A stretch of 54,126 bases of DNA, from the NCBI GenBank assembly GCA_040220455.1, contig JAVJUS010000047.1, forward strand, positions 1 through 54,126, read 5' to 3'. Shown here one piece after another: positions 36,279-44,483 of this stretch; the first letter of the stretch is position 1, and each line of letters opens with the position of its first letter. The stretch comes from JAVJUS01 sp040220455. Its GTDB lineage: Bacteria > Pseudomonadota > Alphaproteobacteria > DSM-16000 > Inquilinaceae. The notes beneath the pieces were generated by a model. The model ran no database searches, had not been told where the DNA came from, and worked only from the letters and a program-made list of their open reading frames with translations. Made by a program: the position numbers and the translations under genes.

Positions 36279-37157
36279 CTACCAGCGAAGCTCGGCGATG
36301 GCCGCGTTCGGCGCGATCCCGCGATCGGCGACGAGGTCGGCGAGCCGCCCGGCGTCCAGCGCGCCGCCCGGCCCGGCCAGGTCCTCGCCATGGATCCCGC
36401 CGGCGACGAACAGGCTGTCGAAGCCCATGGCCTGGGCGCCGGCCACGTCCGTGCGCAGGGAATCGCCGACCGCCAGCACGCGGTCCGGCGCCGGGTCGCC
36501 CATCAGGCCCAGGCAGCGGCGATAGACCGCCGGGTAGGGCTTGCCGATCCACGCCACCGCGCCGCCCATGGCCTCGTATTCGAGCGCCAGCGTGCCGGCG
36601 CAGATCGCCCGGATCTCGCCGACCATGACCACCAGGTCCGGATTGGCGCAGATCATGGGCAGGCCCCGCTCGGCCGCCTCGGACAGGACCGGCCGGTGGT
36701 CGTCCACTGTCTCGTCGTAGCTGTCCGGCCCGGTGTTGAGCACGAAGTCGGCCTCGGCCAGCCGGTGCACGACCGTGTAGCCCGGAAGATCGGCGTAGAC
36801 GTCGACATCGCGCTCCGGCCCCAGGTGATAGAGCCGGCGGCCCAGCCGGTCGAAGGGCGCGGCGTCCCGGTCGCGCAGGGCCTCGTGGGTCGCCTCGCCC
36901 GAGGACATCAGCCAGGTCCAGCCGGCCGGATCGACGCCCATGGCGCCCAGCTTGCCGGCGATCGCGCCGGTGCGCCGCGGCGCGTTGGACAGCAGCAGCA
37001 CCGTCCTGCCCCGCGCCCGCAGCTCGGCCAGGCAGGCATTGACGCCGGGAAACGGGCGCACGCCGTCATGCACGACGCCCCAGAGGTCGAGGATGAAGGC
37101 GTCGTAGGGCTCGGCCAGCGCCGACAGCCCGTCGATGACGGGAACGCTCTCGGTCAT
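36279..37157 (-). CDS. HAD-superfamily class IIA phosphatase-like protein (TIGR01459 type)
   Basis: This 292-residue protein is related to NagD-like sugar or nucleotide phosphatases. Motif I reads FILDLWGVVHDG: the nucleophile Asp24 is kept but the usual second Asp of DxD is Trp. Motif II is LLSNAPRR. The cap region includes ICANPDLVVMVG, and motifs III/IV include IGKPYPAVYRRCLGLMG and LAVGDSLRTDVAGAQAMGFDS. The TIGR01459 subfamily shares the DLWG form as far as I recall. The substrate is unknown. The ATG at 37157 follows GGAAATCCGCGAC. It is convergent with the RHH gene. Confidence 0.88.
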   Translation of the reverse strand: MTESVPVIDGLSALAEPYDAFILDLWGVVHDGVRPFPGVNACLAELRARGRTVLLLSNAPRRTGAIAGKLGAMGVDPAGWTWLMSSGEATHEALRDRDAAPFDRLGRRLYHLGPERDVDVYADLPGYTVVHRLAEADFVLNTGPDSYDETVDDHRPVLSEAAERGLPMICANPDLVVMVGEIRAICAGTLALEYEAMGGAVAWIGKPYPAVYRRCLGLMGDPAPDRVLAVGDSLRTDVAGAQAMGFDSLFVAGGIHGEDLAGPGGALDAGRLADLVADRGIAPNAAIAELRW

Positions 37158-37259
37158 GTCGCGGATTTCCGATGGCGGGCGGGCGAAGGCCCGCTTGATG
37201 CCACGATCGGCCCGCCGACGCCAGGGCCGGGCCACCCCGTCCGACACCCGGTACGTCCT

Positions 37260-37346
37260 ACCACCAAGGACACCAAGTCCACCAAGCCGCGCCGGCGGCA
37301 GGGCCTGACGGGGTATTTCCACCACGAAGTCCACGAAGGCACGAAG
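37260..37346 (-). repeat. Composite CTTCGTGG/CTTGGTGG repeat, copy 2
   Basis: Read on the minus strand it has CTTCGTGCCTTCGTGGACTT units, a spacer with AGGCCCTGCC, then CTTGGTGGACTTGGTGTCCT units. A 27-base core (37280-37306) is identical to 37494-37520 in opposite orientation. Confidence 0.85.
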
Positions 37347-37470
37347 CTCTCTCGAAGAAGGGCGATGGCGCGCCCTTCGAACCTCTGTCCCGGCGCCGTC
37401 AGGCGCCTGTGAACGAACGACCTTCGGCCCCGGGCGGCCCGCTCGCCATGCCGCGCGAGCGCTGGCGTGA

Positions 37471-37532
37471 CCTTCGTGGTGAACAACAACTCGAGGCCCT
37501 GCCGCCGGCGCGGCTTGGTGACCTTGGTGGTG
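37471..37532 (+). repeat. Composite CTTCGTGG/CTTGGTGG repeat, copy 3 (short)
   Basis: This has one CCTTCGTGGTGAA unit, a spacer, the core AGGCCCTGCCGCCGGCGCGG and two CTTGGTG units. It is shorter than copies 1 and 2 and faces away from copy 2. Confidence 0.85.
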
Positions 37533-37556
37533 AAACGACCCCGTTCCCCGGGCCGC

Positions 37557-40100
37557 TCAGCCGCCGCGGGCGAGGATCAGGCCCTGTCCGTCGTGGATCT
37601 CCGTTCCGGTCGTCGGGTCGGCCGGGTCGAAGCCCGGCGTGGCGAAGGCCTGTCGCCAGCCGTCGCGCGGCAGGTCGGCGATCGGCAGGTCGAGGGGCGA
37701 GACCGTGGTCGGCGCGCCCTCCATATGGGCGACGAAGAGCAGCTGCTCGCCCTTCGGCCCGTGCCGCCGCCCGTAGAACAGCACGCTGCCGTCCACCGGC
37801 TCGCGGAAAGAGAAGACGTCGCCGCCGCCCAGGTTCCGGCGCAGCCAGGGCCGGTCCATCCGGAACCGACGCAGATGCAGGTTGAACAGCGTCTGGGTCT
37901 CGCTCAGCGAGGCCTTGTAGTAGGCGATGTTGCAGTAGTCGTGCAGGTCGTCCATCCAGGCCCGCGCGATGCGCTTGAGCACCGGCACGGTCAGCCGCTC
38001 GGGCCCGCTCAGCGGCGCCTCGACCGCGTTGAGCACCTTGACGATGGCGTCGAGGTCGTAGTCCGTCACCTCGACGGCGGTTTTCAGCACCTGCATGAAC
38101 CGGCGCAGCTCGTCGAGCTCGTCGAAGCCCATGGCCTTCAGGCGGGAGAAGTTGCCCGGCCGGCCGAAATGGGCCTCGTCGACCTGCCAGTCGAGGAAGC
38201 CGGTCTCCTCCGAGACGACCTTGACGCCGTACTTGTCGTCGGTGTTGCGGATGAACGCCCAGCTCGCCCGCATCGCGGCATTGATGAAGTCCATCGGCGT
38301 GCCCGGCAGGAAGCCGTAGAACAGCAGGTTGGCGGCCGGGTTGTCGTAGGCGTTGTCGATGATCTCCTGCAGGGTCGAGCCGAGCCGGGTGTTGATGCCC
38401 TTCTCCGGGTCGACCTGATACCCGCGGCGCAGCGTGTCGTGGTTGGCGCAGCCCGAGATCCAGTTGGCGCCGAAGCGCTCGATCTCCTTGAGCCGCCACC
38501 ACTTCGACGCCCAGAAGGTGAACAGGAACGGCGTGTTGTGGGCGAAGGTGAGCGGCCCCCACTGGTAGACGTCGGACTCCGGCCCGCCCTGGTTCTCGAT
38601 CACCGCGCGGTAGGTGGAGGACAGCTCCCAGTCCGGGCGCGGCCAGGGCCGGCCGTCCTCGAAGACCATCCAGGGGCGGTAGCGCCGGCCCGCGACCTCC
38701 TGGGTGACGTCGGCCATCGACTGAAGATACTCGTCGTCGTGGCGCAGGACCTGGGCGTCGGCGTCCCACCAGCGGAAGTCCTGGGCGCCGTCGACGCGCA
38801 CCCCGTCGCAGCCGAAATCGCCTTTGCGGCGCTGCATCTCCAGCATCAGCGCGCGCACTACCGGATGGCGGAAGGCGATGTCCTGGCCGTACATGTTCGG
38901 CCCGGCGAAGAAGTGCCGGCTGATCAGCCCGACCGCCTGGTTGTCGGCATGGCCGTAGACCACGTCGAAGATCAGCTTGATCGGCCGCTCCGGGAAGGTG
39001 TGGAGCGTGACCGCCAGGTCGACCAGCTCGTCCGGCCGCCCGGTCTCCAGGATCGCCGGATTGATGGCCGAGGAGGCGTGGATCAGGATGTCGTAGCCCC
39101 AGTTGGTCATGTCCGGCCGGCGCAGCGCGATCGTCACCTCGCCCTCGGCCGGGCCGGCGCCGTCGTCGGCCGCGTCGTCCGACGCCAGCGGGTCGGCAAA
39201 GGCGTCCGGCTCCGGCTCGTCGAGCGGGCGCCAGAAGCGCGGGCCGGACTCGTACTCGATGATCGGCTCGGTCGGCAGGAGCTGGATGGCGTCGTAGCCG
39301 GCATAGGGCTGCTCCTCCACCGCGAGCGGCTGGCCGTTGCGGATCTTGTCGGCGAGTACGCGGTAGATGCGGGTCAGGCCCTGGATCGTGCCGGCGGCCG
39401 AGGCGGTGCGGGTATGGAGCTGCAGGATGTCGACCGCGGGCGGCAGGCGCAGCGCGCCGTCGGCCTCCGTCTTCCCCGCGACGCTCTCCCAGTAGGCCCG
39501 GTCGCCGCGCTCCCGGTCGAGCCGCGCGACGTCGTAGATCTCCGCCGGGGCGAAGCCGCCATAGGGCACCGAATAGGCGACGTAGTCGGGCACCGCGCGC
39601 CAGACGCCGTCGCTGTCGCGGAAGCGCAGCTGGTAGAAGCTGCCGACCGTGTCCCGATCGCCGATCACCGGGCCGTCGACGGCGGCCCAGCAGAACTCCT
39701 CCGCACGCACGACCGGCAGGCGCTGGCGGCGGAAGCCGGCCTCTTTGCGGCCGACGCGCAGGTCCAGCGGCTCCAGCGGGGTCAGGATCTCCAGGAACAC
39801 GTCGTCGGGCGCGATGCGCCGCTCCAGCACCTCCGGCGCCCAGAAGCCGAAGGCGACCCAGCGCCGGCTGGCCCAGCCCGCTTCCTCCGCGCCGTCCAGG
39901 TCGCCGGCGGGGTGGGCGCCCAGCCGGCGCGCGATGCGGCGGGCCGAGTCGAACGGGGTCGGACCCTCCTCCAGGCGCTCCAGGCACCAGGCGGCCAGCG
40001 CCTCGCTCTCGGCCTCGAGAAAGCGGCAATCGGGGGCCGCGACACTCGCGGCGTCGCGCGCCGGCGCCGAGGCGCCGGTCTCCGTGTCCGTATCGGGCAT
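37557..40100 (-). CDS. gghA: GH13-superfamily hydrolase, glucosylglycerol hydrolase-like
   Basis: This large cytoplasmic protein of 847 residues has no signal peptide. Alpha-amylase-clan signatures are visible: region II CDGVRVDGAQDFRWWD with the presumed nucleophile Asp, region III WMVFEDGRPWPRPDW with the presumed acid/base Glu, and region IV WISGCANHDTLRRG with His-Asp. Other strong blocks are HADNQAVGLISRHFFAGPNM and FYGFLPGTPMDFINAAMRAS. Length and these blocks fit the GghA type known from cyanobacteria, which breaks down the compatible solute glucosylglycerol; this is from memory, not alignment. No synthesis gene lies nearby. It could be another GH13-like enzyme. The ATG at 40100 follows GGAGAGCCGCC. 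Confidence 0.7.
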   Translation of the reverse strand: MPDTDTETGASAPARDAASVAAPDCRFLEAESEALAAWCLERLEEGPTPFDSARRIARRLGAHPAGDLDGAEEAGWASRRWVAFGFWAPEVLERRIAPDDVFLEILTPLEPLDLRVGRKEAGFRRQRLPVVRAEEFCWAAVDGPVIGDRDTVGSFYQLRFRDSDGVWRAVPDYVAYSVPYGGFAPAEIYDVARLDRERGDRAYWESVAGKTEADGALRLPPAVDILQLHTRTASAAGTIQGLTRIYRVLADKIRNGQPLAVEEQPYAGYDAIQLLPTEPIIEYESGPRFWRPLDEPEPDAFADPLASDDAADDGAGPAEGEVTIALRRPDMTNWGYDILIHASSAINPAILETGRPDELVDLAVTLHTFPERPIKLIFDVVYGHADNQAVGLISRHFFAGPNMYGQDIAFRHPVVRALMLEMQRRKGDFGCDGVRVDGAQDFRWWDADAQVLRHDDEYLQSMADVTQEVAGRRYRPWMVFEDGRPWPRPDWELSSTYRAVIENQGGPESDVYQWGPLTFAHNTPFLFTFWASKWWRLKEIERFGANWISGCANHDTLRRGYQVDPEKGINTRLGSTLQEIIDNAYDNPAANLLFYGFLPGTPMDFINAAMRASWAFIRNTDDKYGVKVVSEETGFLDWQVDEAHFGRPGNFSRLKAMGFDELDELRRFMQVLKTAVEVTDYDLDAIVKVLNAVEAPLSGPERLTVPVLKRIARAWMDDLHDYCNIAYYKASLSETQTLFNLHLRRFRMDRPWLRRNLGGGDVFSFREPVDGSVLFYGRRHGPKGEQLLFVAHMEGAPTTVSPLDLPIADLPRDGWRQAFATPGFDPADPTTGTEIHDGQGLILARGG

Positions 40101-40326
40101 GGCGGCTCTCCGGGTCGAGGGATATGGCGGGCCGGACGGACGGGATCAAGCGAGCGCGGCCGCGCGGGGGACCGAGCCTCAAGCCTAGCGGCGGATACGT
40201 GAGGTTCAACCCCGAGGGCGGACGCGTTGGAGGCAGCGCGCCCGGCACGTCTCTCCGCCCGCATGGCGACGGCCGCCCAGGCTCCGCCTTCCCGGCGCCG
40301 CGAATCGGCGCTAGAGACGCGGCGTC

Positions 40327-41889
40327 ATGTCCTTTGCCCGTGCCATCGCGACCGTCGGCGGGCTGACTCTGGTCAGTCGGGTCGCCGGGTTCGCGCGCGA
40401 TATCCTGACGGCCGCGCTGCTGGGCGCCGGGCCGGTGGGCGACGCGTTCTTCGTCGCGCTCAAGCTGCCCAACCTGTTCCGCCGACTGTTCGCCGAGGGG
40501 GCGTTCTCGGTCGCCTTCGTGCCGCTGTTCAACGCCGAGCTCGAGGGCTCCGGCCGGGACAGCGCCATCGCCTTCGCCGAGCGGGCGCTCGCGCTCATGG
40601 TCGCCGTCCTGGTGCCGTTCACGGTCGCGATCGTCGCGGCCATGCCCTGGGCAGTCACCGTGATCGCCCCCGGCTTCGTCGACGAGCCGGAGCGATACGA
40701 CCTGGCGGTCACCTTCTCGCGCATCACCTTTCCCTATCTCCTGCTGGTGGCGCTGGTCGCGCTGATGGGCGGGGTGCTCAACTCCCTCGACCGGTTCGCG
40801 CCTTTCGCCGCCGCACCGATCCTGTTCAACCTGACCCTGATCGCGGCGCTGCTCGGCCTGACGCCGCTGGTGGCGAGCCCCGGCCATGCCCTGTCCTGGG
40901 GCGTGGCGGCCTCGGGCATGGTCCAGCTCCTGTTCCTGGCCGAGGCGTGCCGCCGGGCGGGCGTACGCCTGCGCCTCGTACGTCCCTCCCTGACGCCGCG
41001 CGTACGTCGCCTGTTCCGGCTGATGGGGCCGGCGGCGCTGGGCGCGGGCGTCCTGCAGATCAACAGCTTCGTCGACGTCCTGCTGGCGTCCCTGCTGCCG
41101 GCCGGCGCGGTCAGCTTCCTCTACTACGCCGACCGGCTCTACCAGCTTCCCCTGGGTGTCGTCGGCATCGCCATCGGCACGGCGCTGCTGCCGCTGCTGT
41201 CCCGCCGGGTGACCGCGGGCGATCGGGACGGCGCGGCCGAGGCGCAGAACCGCGCGATCGAGTACGGGCTGCTGCTCGCCCTGCCGGCCGCCGCCGCGCT
41301 GATGGCCGTGCCCGGCCCGATCCTGGCGGTGCTGTTCGAGCGCGGGCGCTTCGGGCCGGAGGACACCGCGCTCACCGCCCTGGCGCTCGGCATCTTCGCC
41401 GCCGGCATCCCGGCGTACATCCTGATCAAGGTCCTCTCCACCGTGTACTTCGCCCGCCAGGACACGACGAGCCCGGTCAAGGCCGCGACGGTCGCCGCCG
41501 GGCTCAACATCGCGCTCGGCGTCCTGGCGATCTCCGTCCTGGACCCCCGCATCGGCCATGCCGGCCTCGCCGCCGCGACCGCGATCTCGGCCTGGGTCAA
41601 CGCCGCCATCCTGGCGCGCGGGCTGGTGCGCGGCGGCGTGCTCGTGCCCGACCGGCGGCTGGTCGCGCGCCTGCCCCGGCTCGTCGCCGCCGCCGCGGCC
41701 ATGGCGGCGGGGCTGATCGCGCTCGCCGCCACGCTGGAGGCCCCGCTCGCCGGGCCGCTGTGGGAGAAGGTGCCGGCGCTGGCCGGGCTGGTCGGCGCCG
41801 GGGCCGTGGTCTATTTCGGGCTCGCCCACCTGCTCGGTGGCACGCGGCTGGGCGACCTGCGCGCGCTGATGCGGCGCAAGCCCGCTTGA
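40327..41889 (+). CDS. murJ: Lipid II flippase MurJ (MviN)
   Basis: MurJ flips the peptidoglycan precursor lipid II across the inner membrane. The 520-residue protein is predicted to have about 14 membrane helices. It starts with GGLTLVSRVAGFARDILTAA, followed by LGAGPVGDAFFVALKLPNLF and RRLFAEGAFSVAFVPLF, the conserved N-terminal blocks of MurJ. A later block is LLPAGAVSFLYYADRLYQLP. trpS follows 94 bases later, a pairing also seen in other alphaproteobacteria. Confidence 0.96.
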   Translation: MSFARAIATVGGLTLVSRVAGFARDILTAALLGAGPVGDAFFVALKLPNLFRRLFAEGAFSVAFVPLFNAELEGSGRDSAIAFAERALALMVAVLVPFTVAIVAAMPWAVTVIAPGFVDEPERYDLAVTFSRITFPYLLLVALVALMGGVLNSLDRFAPFAAAPILFNLTLIAALLGLTPLVASPGHALSWGVAASGMVQLLFLAEACRRAGVRLRLVRPSLTPRVRRLFRLMGPAALGAGVLQINSFVDVLLASLLPAGAVSFLYYADRLYQLPLGVVGIAIGTALLPLLSRRVTAGDRDGAAEAQNRAIEYGLLLALPAAAALMAVPGPILAVLFERGRFGPEDTALTALALGIFAAGIPAYILIKVLSTVYFARQDTTSPVKAATVAAGLNIALGVLAISVLDPRIGHAGLAAATAISAWVNAAILARGLVRGGVLVPDRRLVARLPRLVAAAAAMAAGLIALAATLEAPLAGPLWEKVPALAGLVGAGAVVYFGLAHLLGGTRLGDLRALMRRKPA

Positions 41890-41983
41890 CCGCTCGGCGG
41901 CGCGCGGCGATAACCCGGCCCCGCACCGCCGTATCCGGACTCCCCGGGCCGGACCCGTTTCCCGCCAGCGATCGCGCCGCCCC

Positions 41984-43012
41984 ATGAGTTCCCCAATGAG
42001 CCCCGAGAACCGCATCCTGTCCGGCATCCAGCCGACCTCGAGCATCCATCTCGGCAACTACCTGGGCGCGGTGCGCAACTGGGTGGATCTGCAGGACCGG
42101 TTCGAGTGCTTCTACTGTGTCGTCGACCTGCACGCGCTGACCGTGCCGCAGGACCCGGTGGAGTTGCGCCGCAATACGCGCGAGATGGCCTCGGCCCTGC
42201 TCGCCTCGGGCATCGACCCCGAGCGCTCGATCGTCTTCGTGCAGAGCCATGTCGCCCAGCATGCAGAGCTCGGCTGGCTGCTCGGCTGCCTGACGCCGCT
42301 GGGCTGGCTCCGGCGCATGACCCAGTTCAAGGACAAGGCGGGCAAGCAGCAGGACAACGCCATGTCCGGCCTGCTCACCTATCCGGTGCTGATGGCCGCG
42401 GACATCCTGATCTACCACGCCACCCACGTGCCGGTCGGCGAGGACCAGAAGCAGCACCTGGAGCTGACGCGGGAGATCGCGGGCTCGTTCAACCACCGCT
42501 ACGAGCGCGAGTACTTCCCCCTGCCGGAGCCGCAGATCATGGGCACGGCGACCCGGGTTATGAGCCTGCGCGACGGCACGAAGAAGATGTCGAAGTCCGA
42601 TCCCTCGGACTTCACCCGCATCAACATGACCGACGACGCCGATCTGATCGCCCAGAAGATCCGCAAGGCCCGCACCGATCCCGAGCCCCTGCCGAGCGAG
42701 GAGGCGGGGCTGGACGACCGGCCCGAGGCGCGCAATCTGGTCAACATCTACGCCGCGCTGACCCACAAGACCCGCGCCGAGGTGCTGGTCGAGTATGGCG
42801 GTACCCAGTTCTCGGTCTTCAAGAACGCGCTGACCGACGTGGCCGTGGCGGCCTTCTCTCCGGTGGCCGACCACATGAACCGCCTCAAGGCCGACCCGGG
42901 CCATGTCGACGCCGTGCTGGCCGACGGCGCGGAGCGCGCCGGCGCCATCGCCGCGACGACCTGCCGCGAGGTCGCCGACATCATGGGCCTGTTGCCGCCG
43001 ATCCGCCGCTGA
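41984..43012 (+). CDS. trpS: Tryptophanyl-tRNA synthetase
   Basis: TrpS charges tRNA-Trp. The 342-residue class I synthetase has the HIGH-equivalent in TSSIHLGNYLGA, an active-site block with CVVDLHALTV, and the KMSKS loop in GTKKMSKSDPSDFTRI. The region VGEDQKQHLELTREIA is conserved in the family. A second in-frame ATG at 41996 also begins a plausible N-terminus (MSPENRILSG). A REP-like inverted pair follows the stop. Confidence 0.97.
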   Translation: MSSPMSPENRILSGIQPTSSIHLGNYLGAVRNWVDLQDRFECFYCVVDLHALTVPQDPVELRRNTREMASALLASGIDPERSIVFVQSHVAQHAELGWLLGCLTPLGWLRRMTQFKDKAGKQQDNAMSGLLTYPVLMAADILIYHATHVPVGEDQKQHLELTREIAGSFNHRYEREYFPLPEPQIMGTATRVMSLRDGTKKMSKSDPSDFTRINMTDDADLIAQKIRKARTDPEPLPSEEAGLDDRPEARNLVNIYAALTHKTRAEVLVEYGGTQFSVFKNALTDVAVAAFSPVADHMNRLKADPGHVDAVLADGAERAGAIAATTCREVADIMGLLPPIRR

Positions 43013-43046
43013 CGTCGGGCTCGATTGTCCTACGGGTCGGTGCAAC

Positions 43047-43134
43047 GTAGGTCGGTTGAGCGAAGCGAACCCGACGCGCACGGACCCGGCCCACACGCCG
43101 GTGACGTCGGGCTCGCTCCGCTCGACCGACCTAC
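43047..43134. repeat. REP-like inverted pair between trpS and the GDCCVxC gene
   Basis: A unit starting GTAGGTCGGTTGAGCGAAGC (43047-43075) is followed after a GC-rich spacer by its inverted copy (43105-43134, ending CGACCGACCTAC). Each half can itself fold, GTCGG pairing with CCGAC, with a 5' GTAG foot, as in REP elements. The end of the right half supplies the stop codon of the minus-strand gene at 43131-43379. It may also terminate trpS transcription. Confidence 0.85.
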
Positions 43135-43379
43135 GCGCAGCAGCCGGAGCCGGCCTGGATCGGCGGGCAGGGCACGGTGCCGTAGGAGCAGAAGACGCAG
43201 CAGTCGCCCTTCAAGGGGCGCAGCACCGCGCCGCAGCCCTTGCAGTCATAGAAGAACTGGCAGGCGTCCGTCGGCATCGTCTCGGTCTCGACATGCCCGC
43301 ATTCCGGGCATGTGATCGTCGAGGCGAGGACGGGGCCGTCGGCCGCCGCCGATCGCTTCGCCTCGCCTTCGTGCGCCAT
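43131..43379 (-). CDS. GDCCVxC-domain cysteine-rich protein
   Basis: This is a small protein of 82 residues with a zinc-ribbon-like arrangement: TCPECGHVE, then FYDCKGCGAVLRP, then the signature GDCCVFCSYGTVPCPP and a C-terminal GCC. Family members are known as GDCCVxC (seleno)proteins, some using selenocysteine; here every position is Cys. They are often near mercury or redox genes, and a metal-binding or thiol role is plausible but unproven. The ATG at 43379 has GAGGA eight bases upstream. Its TAG stop lies inside a REP-like repeat. It is divergent from the TauE-family gene. Confidence 0.85.
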   Translation of the reverse strand: MAHEGEAKRSAAADGPVLASTITCPECGHVETETMPTDACQFFYDCKGCGAVLRPLKGDCCVFCSYGTVPCPPIQAGSGCCA

Positions 43380-43556
43380 GGCAGGGGTCCTCGTCGTCGC
43401 CGGAACTGATGAAGGTAGGGTGCCGGCGGACGCCGGCAAAGGCCCGGCGGAGTCCGGCGGGCCGCCAACCCCGCCTTTGCCCTGACACGATCGCCGGCGT
43501 ACGCTCGACGGACCGCCGTGACACGCCCCCGTTTCCGCCGAGCCCCGCCGGCCTGC

Positions 43557-44483
43557 ATGGACGTCTACCTGCCGATCGCCGAGATGTCGGTGAACGCCCT
43601 GCTCATCCTCGCGATGGGCGCGGGGGTGGGCTTCCTGTCGGGCATGTTCGGCGTCGGCGGCGGGTTCCTGATGACGCCGCTGCTGATCTTCGTCGGCGTG
43701 CCGCCGCCCGTGGCGGTCGGCACCCAGGCCAACCAGCTCGTCGGTGCCAGCGTGTCCGGCGTGCTCGCCTACTGGCGGCGCGGCAATGTCGACGTCAAGC
43801 TCGGCTCGGTCATGCTCGCCGGGTCCACGATCGGCACGATCGGCGGCGTCCAGATCTTCTCCCTGCTCCAGCGTCTGGGCCAGATCGACCTGGTGATCTC
43901 GCTCAGCTACGTCGTCTTCCTGGGCGCGATCGGCGCCCTGATGTTCGTCGAATCGGTGCGCGCCCTGCTGCGCCGCCGCGGCGCCCCGGGGGCGCGGCCG
44001 CCCAAGCGCCAGCATCTGTGGATGCACGGCCTGCCGCTGAAGATGCGGTTTCCGGGATCCCGGCTCTACATCAGCGCGATCCCGCCCTTCACGATCGGCC
44101 TGGTCGGCGGCCTGCTGGTCGCGATCATGGGGATCGGCGGCGGGTTCTTCCTGGTCCCGGCGATGATCTACCTCCTGGGCATGCGCGCTTCGGCGGTCGC
44201 GGGCACCTCGCTCTTCCAGATCGGCTTCTCCACCGCGATCGCCACCTTCCTGCACGCGGTGCAGAACCAGACGGTCGACGTGCTGCTGGCGCTGCTGCTG
44301 CTCGCCGGCGGCGTTATCGGCGCGCAGTTCGGCAGCCGGGCGGCCGGCGCCCTCCGCGGGGAGCAGGCGCGCGCCCTGCTCGCGACCATCGTGCTCGCGG
44401 TCTGCCTCAAGCTCGCCATCGACCTGGTGAGCACGCCCGACGACCTCTACTCCCTGCGCATCCTGCACGGGGCGGCGCCGTGA
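43557..44483 (+). CDS. TauE/SafE-family sulfite/sulfonate exporter-like permease
   Basis: This 308-residue membrane protein has about eight helices built from two homologous halves, each with the family glycine motif (GMFGVGGGFLMTPLL and IMGIGGGFFLVPAM). TauE/SafE proteins export sulfite, sulfoacetate or related anions, or import formate-like anions in some cases; the substrate here is unknown. An ATG at 43557 gives MDVYLPIAEM; an in-frame GTG at 43518 would add 13 basic residues. It is coupled by a four-base overlap to the TIGR02186 gene. Confidence 0.88.
   Translation: MDVYLPIAEMSVNALLILAMGAGVGFLSGMFGVGGGFLMTPLLIFVGVPPPVAVGTQANQLVGASVSGVLAYWRRGNVDVKLGSVMLAGSTIGTIGGVQIFSLLQRLGQIDLVISLSYVVFLGAIGALMFVESVRALLRRRGAPGARPPKRQHLWMHGLPLKMRFPGSRLYISAIPPFTIGLVGGLLVAIMGIGGGFFLVPAMIYLLGMRASAVAGTSLFQIGFSTAIATFLHAVQNQTVDVLLALLLLAGGVIGAQFGSRAAGALRGEQARALLATIVLAVCLKLAIDLVSTPDDLYSLRILHGAAP

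Larger units (their letters stand above)
37158..37556. other. Repeat-bearing intergenic region
   Basis: This 399-base gap separates two minus-strand genes. It holds two copies of the composite repeat in head-to-head arrangement (37260-37346 and 37471-37532) around a segment with a small GGCGCCGTCAGGCGCC hairpin. No gene is seen. Confidence 0.65.

Noticed and set aside
37399..42057. A 1552-codon open frame on the minus strand
   Set aside because: It shadows the GH13-like gene in another frame and runs antisense to murJ; composition is Arg/Gly/Pro-rich with no motifs.
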